Below, piece by piece: positions 18,283 through 26,231 of a DNA stretch of 64,000 nucleotides; position 1 is the first letter of the stretch, and every line of letters starts with the position of its first letter. Where the stretch lies: the NCBI GenBank assembly GCA_001899205.1, contig MKVL01000010.1, forward strand, positions 267,914 through 331,913, read 5' to 3'. This stretch comes from Mesorhizobium sp. 65-26. GTDB taxonomy: Bacteria; Pseudomonadota; Alphaproteobacteria; Rhizobiales; Rhizobiaceae. The translations under genes were made by a program, and so were the position numbers. A model generated the notes under the pieces. That model saw nothing but the letters and a program-made list of their open reading frames with translations, was not told the origin of the DNA and did no database searches.

Positions 18283-18900
18283 ATGTCGGACCAACCGAAC
18301 CTTGGCGACTGCCTGCGCGGGCTGCGCAAGACGCATGGCTGGACCCTGCAGGAGGTGAGCGCGCTGACCGGCGTGGCGGTCTCGACCCTGTCCAAGGTCG
18401 AGAACGACCAGATGTCGCTGAGCTACGACAAGCTTCTGCAGATCTGCGAGGGGCTGGGAATCCATGTGACGGAGTTGCTGAGCGGCGACCGCAAGCAGCC
18501 GACGGCGCGCACGCGGCGCTCGGTGGCTTCGCCGGCCAACACGTTGCGCCAACTCACCCGCAACTACGACTATCACTATCTGGCGACCGACCTCGTGCGG
18601 AAGCGCATGGTGCCGATCCGCGCTTTCGCGCGGGCCCGCACGCCTGAGGAGTTCGGCCCGCTGACCAGGCATGCGGGCGAGGAGTTCCTGATCGTGCTGA
18701 AGGGCGAGATCGAGCTGCACACAGACCAGTACGCGCCGGTGCGGCTGAGGGAAGGCGAGAGCGTCTATATCGATTCCACGATGGGCCATGCCTACCTCTC
18801 GGTGGGCGAGGGCGACGCCGAGATGCTCTGCGTCTGCTCTGGCGACGAGCCTGACATGGAAGGCACCCTGCTCAGCGTGCTGGAGACGGTGGAGTCCTAG
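18283..18900 (+). CDS. XRE-family transcriptional regulator with cupin domain
   Basis: A 205-residue regulator: N-terminal helix-turn-helix (about 8-62, LRGLRKTHGWTLQEVSALTG and VSTLSKVEND) followed by a cupin ligand-binding barrel (about 110-190, with HAGEEFLIVLKGEIELHTD and DSTMGHAYLSVG). ATG at 18283 follows GGGGAG. Proteins of this design often control catabolic genes for amino acids or amines. Being divergent from the dauA-like gene, it probably regulates that cluster and itself. Confidence 0.88.
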   Translation: MSDQPNLGDCLRGLRKTHGWTLQEVSALTGVAVSTLSKVENDQMSLSYDKLLQICEGLGIHVTELLSGDRKQPTARTRRSVASPANTLRQLTRNYDYHYLATDLVRKRMVPIRAFARARTPEEFGPLTRHAGEEFLIVLKGEIELHTDQYAPVRLREGESVYIDSTMGHAYLSVGEGDAEMLCVCSGDEPDMEGTLLSVLETVES

Positions 18901-18959
18901 CCCGCCCGTCCCGTCTCCGCCGTAGTCCCCTTCGGTCCAGGAGGGATGATGCCGGCAAA

Positions 18960-18993
18960 GAAAAAGGCCGCCCGGGTAGGACGGCCCTTTCAG
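18960..18993 (-). terminator. intrinsic terminator downstream of the His-rich gene
   Basis: On the minus strand GGGCCGTCC pairs imperfectly with GGGCGGCC and is followed by TTTTTCTTT. It lies 16 bp after the stop codon of the His-rich protein gene. Confidence 0.75.
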
Positions 18994-19008
18994 GAGAGAG
19001 CGTCGCGA

Positions 19009-19335
19009 TCAGACCTTCTTGGGGGCCTGCTTGACGTGCTTGCGGTGATGCTTGTGGTGGTGCTTGTGGTGCATGACCGGCTTGTGGTGCTTGCCAGCGT
19101 GCCGGTGATGCTTCGGATGATGATGATGCCTGCGGTGATGCTTGGCGGGCTTGCGGTGATGCTTGCGGACCACGGGCTTGGCCGGCTGGGCTGCCGGGGC
19201 GGTCGTGGCTGCCGGAGCCGTGGTGGTGGCCGGCGCGGTCGTCGCGGGCTGCGTTGTGGTGGTCTGGGCGAACGCCGGCGCCGAGAAGGCGACCGCAATG
19301 GCCAGGCCGATAGCGGAGAGGAGGGTCTTTCTCAT
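19009..19335 (-). CDS. small secreted His/Lys-rich protein
   Basis: The 108-residue product has a signal peptide (ending APAFA, residue 23), a Thr/Ala/Pro linker (about 25-50), and a C-terminal half with 21 histidines plus many lysines and arginines, arranged as HH, HHH and HHHH clusters. It resembles acid-shock (Asr-like) proteins in layout, with low-complexity TTAPA followed by basic KHH repeats, but that is similarity of composition. Likely roles are metal binding (Ni, Zn, Cu) or pH buffering in the periplasm. It is 44 bp downstream of another small secreted protein gene and followed by a good terminator. Confidence 0.78.
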   Translation of the reverse strand: MRKTLLSAIGLAIAVAFSAPAFAQTTTTQPATTAPATTTAPAATTAPAAQPAKPVVRKHHRKPAKHHRRHHHHPKHHRHAGKHHKPVMHHKHHHKHHRKHVKQAPKKV

Positions 19336-19379
19336 AAGAAGCTTCCTTTTGCTGGGGGTGGGGTGGTCGAGATGTCCGG

Positions 19380-19676
19380 TCATTGGTCGTAGTCCACGGG
19401 CGTCACGCCGAGCAGCTTCAGCGCGTTGGCGAGTGTCCGGATGCCCTGCGCCTGCTTCCGCTCGGCGCAGAACCGGTTTGCCTGCTTCTGAAGTGCCGTC
19501 GCCTGCACGGCCTGGGACGTGTCGGCGACGGTGGCAATGGCGCCGTCGAGCTGCGAACTGAGCCGGGCGCAGTTTTCGCTCCGGGTGACCGCTGCTTCCG
19601 AGGGCCCGGCGGCAAGCATGGCGAGCGACATGCCGAGCAGGGCGCCCTTCCATCCTTCGGACCAACGTTGCATCAT
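19380..19676 (-). CDS. small secreted hypothetical protein
   Basis: About 98 residues with a signal peptide ending GPSEA and a helical mature part containing two cysteines (ENCARLSSQLDGAIATV and QKQANRFCAERKQAQG) that could form a disulfide. The C-terminus, ANALKLLGVTPVDYDQ, resembles small rhizobial periplasmic proteins of unknown function. The start is uncertain: ATG at 19676 or 19685. It is probably co-transcribed with the His-rich gene downstream. Confidence 0.65.
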   Translation of the reverse strand: MMQRWSEGWKGALLGMSLAMLAAGPSEAAVTRSENCARLSSQLDGAIATVADTSQAVQATALQKQANRFCAERKQAQGIRTLANALKLLGVTPVDYDQ

Positions 19677-19926
19677 CGGGACCATCCCATTCGCGTTTTG
19701 CCGCGACCTTTCGTGGCCGTTGCGGGGATGTTTATGACAGGCGATTTTTTCGCCAGTTTTTCCGGGATGTTGAATATTGTTTCTGGATTGTGTCTGGCGG
19801 GCTCCGACCCTCTTCTTGAGGCGAGGCCGCATGCAAGGTGGCGGCGCGCCACGCGAGGCCACCGCTTTCCAGGCGAAGCCGAGGGTCGCCGCCAGCCTCG
19901 AGGGGCGGCGACCCTCGGCCGTGCGC

Positions 19927-20694
19927 TCAGTCGAGCTTGTCGAGAAGAGCCGCAGCCGGTCGGTTGAGGTAGAGCTTGGCATGTGGCTGCTTCTGCAGCA
20001 GCGAGGCCGGGCACATGAAGGTGACCGGACCCTCCAGCAGTTCCTTGATCACGCCGGCCTTGTCGGCGTCGTGGACCAGCGCCAGCACCCGGCTCGGACG
20101 CAACAGGGCATGCATGGTCAGCGACAGGCCGTAGCGCGGCACCTCTTCCAGTGTCTTGAAGATGCCGGCCCTCTTCACCTGGTCACGCGTGGTCTCGTCG
20201 AGGAACACGACGCGGATGATGTCCCTGGTGTCGAAGTCGGCGGGCGGATCGTTGAAGGCGAGGTGGCCGCTGTTGCCGATGCCGACCACGCACAGCACCG
20301 GATCGAGCTCGTTGTAGAGCTTGGTGTAGCGGGCCAGTTCCTCCTCGACGGGTGTATGGTCGCCCTGCATGGGGAAGAAGGCCTTCGGCTTGACGTGGTC
20401 GAGCAGGTGCTTGCGCATGCGCGACGCGCCGCTCTCCGGCCTCGCCTCGGCGACGCCCATATAGGTGTCGACATGGAGAATGGTGATGCGGGACCATTCG
20501 ATGTCGGTGCGGGCGCGCAGCGCCGTGTAGAAGGCGTCCTGCGCCGCGCCGAGCGCCATGATGATGGCGATCTCGGGTTTCTTGGCGAGCGCCGCCTTGA
20601 CGACCCCGGCGAGATCCTCGGCCGCCGCCTCGCCAAGCTCCTTGTCGGTGGGCGCGACCAGGACTTCGAGCTGGTCGTATTTGAGATGCTGCAT
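19927..20694 (-). CDS. NagB-like sugar-phosphate isomerase/deaminase, divergent
   Basis: A 255-residue protein of the glucosamine-6-phosphate deaminase/6-phosphogluconolactonase family. The ring-opening region VGIGNSGHLAFNDP (about 137-150) and HVDTYMG (75-80) are clearly homologous to NagB. Compared with E. coli NagB from memory, Asp72 (here Asp76) and His143 (here His144) remain, Asp141 is Ser142, Glu148 is Asp149, and the phosphate loop LPTGGTP is replaced by MALGAAQ. It may therefore not be a glucosamine-6-phosphate deaminase. AAGGAAACC precedes ATG. It is the last gene of the leftward transporter/PvcA-like/ROK operon. Confidence 0.75.
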   Translation of the reverse strand: MQHLKYDQLEVLVAPTDKELGEAAAEDLAGVVKAALAKKPEIAIIMALGAAQDAFYTALRARTDIEWSRITILHVDTYMGVAEARPESGASRMRKHLLDHVKPKAFFPMQGDHTPVEEELARYTKLYNELDPVLCVVGIGNSGHLAFNDPPADFDTRDIIRVVFLDETTRDQVKRAGIFKTLEEVPRYGLSLTMHALLRPSRVLALVHDADKAGVIKELLEGPVTFMCPASLLQKQPHAKLYLNRPAAALLDKLD

Positions 20695-20765
20695 GGTTTC
20701 CTTCCTTTCTGGTTTGGGCGAAGGCCGGCCCGGGACAGGATGTCAGCGGGCAAAGCCGTAGGGGT

Positions 20766-20791
20766 CGCGCGCGGCGAGGGCGCCGCGCGCG
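20766..20791. repeat. GC-rich perfect hairpin in the 151-bp gap before the nagB-like gene
   Basis: CGCGCGCGGCG (20766-20776) pairs perfectly with 20781-20791 around a 4-base loop. It lies between the GntR gene and the nagB-like gene on the same strand. No T run follows, so an mRNA processing or stability role is more likely than termination. Confidence 0.6.
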
Positions 20792-20845
20792 TTGGGAAAG
20801 TCGTCCTGCTCTGGAGCGTGGCGCGGCCCTGGCGGCCGCTGCCTG

Positions 20846-21658
20846 CTAGTTCTTCGGCGGCCCGGTCTCGCGCGGGCCGGCGGGCGTTCCGGCATCGACC
20901 CAGCGCACGCTGTAGGGCGTGCCGACGTTGAACTCGGCTTCGAGGTCGATGAAGGTCTGCTGGAGGATCGTCTCCAGCCGGTCGTGGTCGCGGGCGCGCA
21001 TCGCGTCGACGAGCCGCGAATGCACCTCGATCATGTGCCGGCCGTGGCGCTCGTCATTGTCGAGGGCGCCGCGCAGCGGGCTCAACTGGCGATAGATGCC
21101 CGACATGGCGCGAAGCAGAATGGGATTGCGCGCCGCGTGCGCGATGCGCCGGTGGAACATGCCGTCGGCGCGGCGCACCATCTTCGGGTCGGCGAGGTGC
21201 AGCTCCATCAGGCGGATGGTGTCCTCGATGCGGCCGAGCTCCTCTTCCGTCGCGTGCTCGGCGGCGAGGTGATAGACGATCGGCTCGAGCAGCCGGCGGG
21301 TCGCGATCAGCTCGGCGACCTGGTGCGATTCATGGGCGATGTTCTTGCCCAGCACGTCGAGCGGGATCATGCCGGAGGCGACGAAGACGCCGCCCGCCTG
21401 GCCGGGCTTGATGCGCAGCACGCCCGAAGTCTCCAGGATGCGCAAGGCCTGCCGCAGGGTCGGTCGCGAGACCTCGAGCAGCAAGGCCATCTCCTTTTCA
21501 TTGGGCAGCCGGTCGCCCTCGCCGAGGCCGTGGGCGTCGATGGCATCGATGATGCGCTCGATCACCGCCTCGAAGGTGCGGTGGACCTTGATGGGTGCGA
21601 AAATGCCGTTCACGCCGGCCTCGTCGGCGGGCGGTCCTACCTTGGCGAATCTCGTCAT
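20846..21658 (-). CDS. GntR-family transcriptional regulator (FadR/FCD type)
   Basis: A 270-residue repressor-type regulator: N-terminal winged helix (about 20-90, with RLPNEKEMALLLEVSRPTLR and ALRILETSGVLRIKPG) and a C-terminal all-helical FCD domain (about 110-240) whose histidines (HRRIAH, HMIEVHSRLVDAM) usually bind a metal and a carboxylate ligand. ATG at 21658 sits right after GGAGGGGA and is preferred to the in-frame ATG at 21670. It is inside the operon, 21 bp after the ROK gene, and probably controls it in response to the imported substrate or a product. Confidence 0.88.
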   Translation of the reverse strand: MTRFAKVGPPADEAGVNGIFAPIKVHRTFEAVIERIIDAIDAHGLGEGDRLPNEKEMALLLEVSRPTLRQALRILETSGVLRIKPGQAGGVFVASGMIPLDVLGKNIAHESHQVAELIATRRLLEPIVYHLAAEHATEEELGRIEDTIRLMELHLADPKMVRRADGMFHRRIAHAARNPILLRAMSGIYRQLSPLRGALDNDERHGRHMIEVHSRLVDAMRARDHDRLETILQQTFIDLEAEFNVGTPYSVRWVDAGTPAGPRETGPPKN

Positions 21659-21679
21659 GTTCCCCTCCATCTCCCCACC

Positions 21680-22540
21680 TTATCGCGCATCGCGCAGCAG
21701 CACGCCAAGCTCGGCCGCGTGGCTGAGCCCGGAAACCGTGACTTCGGCGAGGAAAGCCGGGTCGATGCCGGCTTGGTAGGAGGCCACGGCGGCCTCCAGG
21801 TAGTCGTCGGCGGCCAACCGGATCGAGCCGTTCAGCACGATGCGCTCGGGATGGTAGAAGCGCGAGACGAGCTGCATGGCATAGCCGAGGCGGTCGGCGA
21901 AGATGGCGACGGTCTCGCGGGCAGGGGCGTCGGCCTGCCGCGCCCGCGCGAACACCGTCACCGCGTCGGCGTCCTCGCCGGCGAGCTGCCGGTACATCTC
22001 GCGGATGCCGCGCCCGCAAACCGTGCGGTCGAGCGAGCGGTATTCACCCAGCGCCTCGACATAGATCGCCTGCTCGGAGATCAGCCCGGCGGCGAAGCGG
22101 CCGCGCAGGACAGAGCCGCTGTAGCAGCCGACACCGATGCCGGTGCCGATGTTGAGCATGGCGAAGGCATCGACCTCGCGGCCGGCGCCGAGCCGCGCCT
22201 CGGCGGTGGTCATGGCATGGATGTCGTCGTCGACCAGCACGGCCAGGCCAAGCTGCCGGGCCAGGAAGGTCTCCAACGGGAAGTCGACGCGGCCGCCCAT
22301 CAGCGAGGAGTAGACGACCATGCCCCGGTCGAGCACGCCGTTGAGGCTGACGGCCACACGGTCGCAATCGGGCGGCATGACCGAGCGGATCAGCCCCGCC
22401 AGATCGTCGGCGAAGGCCCTCGTTCCGCGCCGCAGCAGGGCGGTCGGCGTGCGGCCGAGCGGCGTGACCGCCATGTCGGCCCCGATGACGCAGAACTGGA
22501 TCTTCGTTCCGCCGATATCCACTCCAAGCGCGCGGCTCAT
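21680..22540 (-). CDS. ROK-family sugar kinase-like protein, divergent
   Basis: A 286-residue actin-fold protein with the ROK phosphate-1 motif VDIGGTKIQ (residues 6-14), adenosine/phosphate-2 segment NIGTGIGVG and a DDDIHAMTTAEA segment that retains the catalytic-base aspartate region. The features that define sugar binding in most ROK kinases are missing: the AGEIGH segment reads ISEQAIY, and the zinc motif CxCGxxGC is reduced to TVCGRGIRE. It probably phosphorylates an atypical substrate. The start overlaps the upstream PvcA-like stop codon as ATGA (22537-22540), indicating translational coupling. Confidence 0.82.
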   Translation of the reverse strand: MSRALGVDIGGTKIQFCVIGADMAVTPLGRTPTALLRRGTRAFADDLAGLIRSVMPPDCDRVAVSLNGVLDRGMVVYSSLMGGRVDFPLETFLARQLGLAVLVDDDIHAMTTAEARLGAGREVDAFAMLNIGTGIGVGCYSGSVLRGRFAAGLISEQAIYVEALGEYRSLDRTVCGRGIREMYRQLAGEDADAVTVFARARQADAPARETVAIFADRLGYAMQLVSRFYHPERIVLNGSIRLAADDYLEAAVASYQAGIDPAFLAEVTVSGLSHAAELGVLLRDAR

Positions 22541-23661
22541 GTTGCCGCCCTGTAGGCGAAGGGGCGAGGGTCGGCGTCCCCGGCAAGGTGCAGCGCCTCG
22601 ACCGGGCCATGAGCGGCCATGTCGCCGAAATAGGCGATTTCCCAACGGCCCTGCGCCGTCAGAACCGGCACGCCGTGATAGGGCAGCACGCGCGACCAGC
22701 CGTTGACCGGCAGCACCGCCAGGTTTTCCGGCTTGGGCGACACGGTGAGCTTCAGCGCGTGCGGGCGCAGGTCGTGCAGGTAGCCGGTGACGTCGCGCAG
22801 CGACAGCAGGGATCGGTAGGCGAAGAACTGCCGGTGCGCGACTTTGTCGACATAGTCGCGAACGTAGCGCAGCGCGGAATCTGTCTGCTCGCGGTCATAG
22901 GCCCTGGCCAGCACGCTCGGATCGTAGTCGAAGGTCGGCACCGAAGTGCGCGAGGCGGCGACCGTGGTGGCATAGGCCTCGCGCACGGCCGGGTCGCCCT
23001 GCTGCCAGAGCTCGCGCATGCGCTCCTGCTCGTGGATCCAGCGCGCCTCGAAATTGGGGATCGACGTCACCATGTCGTCGAGGCTGTGGAAGCCGAGGCG
23101 GTCGGGGTCGACGCCGGCCAGCTTCGCCACGACGGGTGTGCCGGCGCGGTAGGCGGCGATGCGGCGCGGGTCGACGCCCTGGCAGCGGCCGAGGATGCCC
23201 TCCTCGAGGATGGTGAGCCGGGCGCCGGGAACATAGACCGCGCCGACCGCGTCGATCACCGACTGGAAGCGACGCAGCATCAGCGCCTCGCCCAGGTCTG
23301 GCGCCTGGCGGTCGGTCTTCAGCGGGTTGGGGACCTTGTAGGGAAAGGCCATCGCCACGAACTCGACGGGTTCGCCGCGGTCGATGAACAGGTTGAGCCG
23401 GTCGAGCCAGAGCTGGCGGTTGCTAACGATGAAGGTAGGGTCGCCGAACAGCACCTCCTCATGCGCGAAGATGGACAGCAGGCGCTCCGCAACCGTGCCT
23501 TCGCCCGAGGCTTCGACCGTCACGTCATTGACCTTCATCAGCTCGCGCAGCCCGGCGGCGTCGAGCTCGGCCTCGCCGACGATACGCGGCGGCGCGAAGG
23601 TCTTCGGCAGTGGGGCGTTGATGTAGATGTAGGGGCTGGACATGCTTGGTCTTTCAGTCAT
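22537..23661 (-). CDS. DIT1/PvcA isonitrile synthase-family protein
   Basis: A 374-residue member of the DIT1/PvcA family. Authentic members (PvcA, IsnA) turn the amino group of L-Tyr or L-Trp into an isonitrile with ribulose-5-phosphate as carbon donor. The signature region is recognisable: MAFPYKVPNPLK (about 104-115), APDLGEALMLRRF, and VYVPGARLTILEEG (about 142-155). In the families I recall, the last motif ends in SDG rather than EEG, and the C-terminal ~150 residues are unlike the PvcB dioxygenase. ATG at 23661 overlaps the upstream ATPase stop as ATGA and is preferred to ATG 23643. The transporter and sugar-type enzymes around it suggest an amino-acid substrate imported by the same operon. 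Confidence 0.72.
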   Translation of the reverse strand: MTERPSMSSPYIYINAPLPKTFAPPRIVGEAELDAAGLRELMKVNDVTVEASGEGTVAERLLSIFAHEEVLFGDPTFIVSNRQLWLDRLNLFIDRGEPVEFVAMAFPYKVPNPLKTDRQAPDLGEALMLRRFQSVIDAVGAVYVPGARLTILEEGILGRCQGVDPRRIAAYRAGTPVVAKLAGVDPDRLGFHSLDDMVTSIPNFEARWIHEQERMRELWQQGDPAVREAYATTVAASRTSVPTFDYDPSVLARAYDREQTDSALRYVRDYVDKVAHRQFFAYRSLLSLRDVTGYLHDLRPHALKLTVSPKPENLAVLPVNGWSRVLPYHGVPVLTAQGRWEIAYFGDMAAHGPVEALHLAGDADPRPFAYRAAT

Positions 23662-24443
23662 CCGGGCTTGCGTATGCGGGCGAGGAATTCGGCGGTTCGC
23701 GGGTTGTTGGAATGGCGGATCACGGCGGAGGGCGAACCCGATTCCGCGACCTTGCCGCCGTCGATGAAATGGACGACGTCGCCGACTTCCTCGGCGAAGC
23801 TGATCTCGTGGGTGACGATCAGCATCGTCATGCCATCGCGGGCGAGGTCGCGCATGACGGCGAGGACCTCGCCGACCAGCTCGGGATCGAGCGCCGAGGT
23901 CGGCTCGTCGAACAGCACGATGCTGGGGTTGGCGGCGATCGCCCTCGCGATGGCGACGCGCTGCTGCTGGCCGCCCGACAGTTGCGAGGGGTAGGAATCG
24001 GCACGGTTGGCGAGGCCGACGCGGGCAAGCAGCTCGCGGCCGCGTTCGAATGCCTGCTTGCTCTCCTGCTTCAACACCATGCGCAGCCCGGCGGTGACGT
24101 TCTCCAGCGCGGTCATGTTGGGGAACAGGTTGAAGCGCTGGAACACCATCCCGATGCGCGCCCGGCGCGAGGCCGTCAGCGTGGCCGAGGCCTCGATCCA
24201 CCGGTCGCCGCGCCGTTCGGCGCCGACCAGGTAGCCGTCGACCCACAGCTCGCCGCCATCGTAGCTCTCCAGGCTGTTGACGCAGCGCAGCAGCGTGCTC
24301 TTGCCCGATCCGGAGGGGCCTATGATGAAGGCCGCCTGGCCGCGCTCCACGGTGAGATCGACGCCGTGCAGGACGCGGACGGCGCCGAAGGATTTCTGCA
24401 GGCCATGCATGCGCACGGCGTGGTCGAGAAGGGGTGTCGTCAT
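23658..24443 (-). CDS. polar amino-acid ABC transporter ATP-binding protein (GlnQ/HisP-like)
   Basis: ATPase of 261 residues with Walker A GPSGSGKST, Q-loop FQRFNLF, the family signature LSGGQQQRVAIARA, Walker B VLFDEPTSALD and the H-loop histidine in VTHE. It powers import of a polar amino acid or opine-like compound with the permease and binding protein upstream. ATG at 24443 follows AGGTGG; a GTG nine bases upstream is the alternative. The C-terminal stop overlaps the PvcA-like gene. Confidence 0.93.
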   Translation of the reverse strand: MTTPLLDHAVRMHGLQKSFGAVRVLHGVDLTVERGQAAFIIGPSGSGKSTLLRCVNSLESYDGGELWVDGYLVGAERRGDRWIEASATLTASRRARIGMVFQRFNLFPNMTALENVTAGLRMVLKQESKQAFERGRELLARVGLANRADSYPSQLSGGQQQRVAIARAIAANPSIVLFDEPTSALDPELVGEVLAVMRDLARDGMTMLIVTHEISFAEEVGDVVHFIDGGKVAESGSPSAVIRHSNNPRTAEFLARIRKPG

Positions 24444-24452
24444 CGCCGCCAC

Positions 24453-25337
24453 CTAAAGGTTTGGCCTGGCCGCGGGCGGCTGGGCCGCGCCGATGCCCCT
24501 GGCAAGGCGCGCCTCGAGCCACGATTGGCCGAGCGATGCGACGGAGACGAGCACAAGGTACCAGAGCGAGGCCACGATCAGCATTTCGATGACGTAGAAA
24601 TTCTGCGCGGCAATGCCTTGCACGGTTCCCAGTATCTCCTTGGTGCCGATGACGTAGACCAGCGACGTCGCCTTGAGCAGGTCGATGGCGAGGTTGCCCG
24701 CCGCCGGCAGGATGACGCGGATGGCCTGCGGCAGCACGATGCGCAGCAGGGCGCGGCGCGGCGTCATGCCGATCGACAGCGCGGCCTCGGTCTGGCCGGT
24801 GTCGACGGCGAGCAAGCCGCCGCGGATGACCTCGCACATGAAGGCGCTGACGTTGAGGAACAGGCCGAGCAGGGCGGCGGTGGTGGGCGTGATCAGGCTG
24901 TTGGTGGAAATGGTGAAGCCCGCAATGTCGAGGCGGGGCAGGAACAGGCCGAGATTGAACCAGAAGACGATCTGCACCAGCAGCGGCGTGCCCCGGAAGA
25001 ACCAGATATAGGCCGAGGCGATGGTGCGCAGCACCGGATTGCCGGAGATGCGCATTGCCGCCAGCAAGGTGCCTAGGACGGCCGACGCGGCGAGCGACAC
25101 CACGGTCAGCATCAGCGTGGTGGCGACGCCGTTCAGCATTACCGGCGCGAAGAAATACTGGGCGATGATCTCCCAGTGGATGGTGCCGCTGCCGACGACG
25201 ATGCCGGCGATGCCGAGCACCACGGCAATGGCAAGCACCGCCACCGCCGTCGAGAAGATCCGGGCGCCGGGCCTGCGATGGATGCGCGGGCCCGGCCCCG
25301 TCGTCCGGGAGGACTCTATGTCGGTCGTCGTGGTCAC
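24453..25337 (-). CDS. polar amino-acid ABC transporter permease (HisM/GlnP-like)
   Basis: Inner-membrane permease of 294 residues with about five or six transmembrane segments after a ~30-residue cytoplasmic N-terminus. TTLMLTVVSLAASAVLG and the EAALSIGMTPRRALLRIVLP motif, which contacts the ATPase, are typical of the HAAT family. A single permease probably forms a homodimer. The gene begins at the stop codon of the binding-protein gene. Confidence 0.92.
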   Translation of the reverse strand: MTTTTDIESSRTTGPGPRIHRRPGARIFSTAVAVLAIAVVLGIAGIVVGSGTIHWEIIAQYFFAPVMLNGVATTLMLTVVSLAASAVLGTLLAAMRISGNPVLRTIASAYIWFFRGTPLLVQIVFWFNLGLFLPRLDIAGFTISTNSLITPTTAALLGLFLNVSAFMCEVIRGGLLAVDTGQTEAALSIGMTPRRALLRIVLPQAIRVILPAAGNLAIDLLKATSLVYVIGTKEILGTVQGIAAQNFYVIEMLIVASLWYLVLVSVASLGQSWLEARLARGIGAAQPPAARPNL

Positions 25338-26231
25338 CTAGAACAGCGCCGCGTTGATCAGGATGGGGTTGAGCGCGCCGTCGCCGACCTGCCACTTGTC
25401 CATGATCTTCTTGTAGGTGCCGTCCTCGACCATGCCCTGCATGGTGCCGGCGAGCGCGGCAAGCAGGTCGGGCGTGGTCTTGGAGAAGGCGATGCCCTGG
25501 TTGGCCGGGGCAAACAGCGCCACCGGCGAAAGCTCAAGCTTGGTCTGGATGCCTTCGGTCGCGGTCTTCAGCGTGTAGTTGCTGACGCCGTAGGTGTTCA
25601 TGGTGGCGTCGGCCTGGCCGCTGGCCACCGCCAGGTAAGGACCGGTCTGGTCGGCGGTTTCGGTCAGCGCGACAGGCGTCGAGCAGGTCTCGTTGAGCTT
25701 CTTGACGATGTCGGGAAACAGCGAGCCGGTGACGATCGAGACCTTCTTGCCGCAAAGGTCCTCCATCTTGGCGATCTTCTGCGGATTGCCCTTCGGCACG
25801 ATGACGCCCGAGCCTTCCTTGGAATAGGCGATGAAGTCGACGACCTTCTCGCGGGCCAGCGTGTCGGCCATGGCGCTGACATAGAAATCGAAGCGGCCGG
25901 ACTGGACGCCGGGAATGCCGGCGGTGAACTGGACGTCGCTCCAGTTGACGGTGAGGCCGAGCCGCTTGGCCGCCTCGTTGATCAGATCGGCATCGACGCC
26001 GGCCGGCTTGCCCGTCGCCTGGTCGATGAAGGACCAGGGGGCATTGCCATCGGTCGTGGCGCCGTTGAGTACGCCCTTGGCCTTGATGTCGCTCGGCAGG
26101 CGGCTCGCCAGGTCGGCGGTCGCCTTCATGTTGGTCTCGACCTTGAAGGGGGTCTCCGCCGCGACCGGAGCGGTCGAGAGGATGAGGGCGGCAAGCAATG
26201 CAGTCGTCAAACGGCCTTTCAAGCGTGTCAT
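25338..26231 (-). CDS. polar amino-acid ABC transporter substrate-binding protein
   Basis: Periplasmic family 3 binding protein of 297 residues: signal peptide ending APVAA (about residue 25), then GNAPWSFIDQATGKPAGVDA, the fold signature, and two cysteines that may pair (DLCGKKV and ETCSTP). The first mature segment (ETPFKVETNMKATADLASRL) is longer than usual. ATG at 26231 follows GGGAGAG. It is the first gene of the operon that includes the PvcA-like, ROK, GntR and NagB-like genes; the ligand is likely an amino acid or amino-acid conjugate. Confidence 0.92.
   Translation of the reverse strand: MTRLKGRLTTALLAALILSTAPVAAETPFKVETNMKATADLASRLPSDIKAKGVLNGATTDGNAPWSFIDQATGKPAGVDADLINEAAKRLGLTVNWSDVQFTAGIPGVQSGRFDFYVSAMADTLAREKVVDFIAYSKEGSGVIVPKGNPQKIAKMEDLCGKKVSIVTGSLFPDIVKKLNETCSTPVALTETADQTGPYLAVASGQADATMNTYGVSNYTLKTATEGIQTKLELSPVALFAPANQGIAFSKTTPDLLAALAGTMQGMVEDGTYKKIMDKWQVGDGALNPILINAALF

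Noticed and set aside
23661-25395. Long minus-strand frame extending the PvcA-like protein to 952 residues
   Set aside because: The extension is the shadow of the transporter ATPase and permease genes, with Arg/His-rich off-frame composition.
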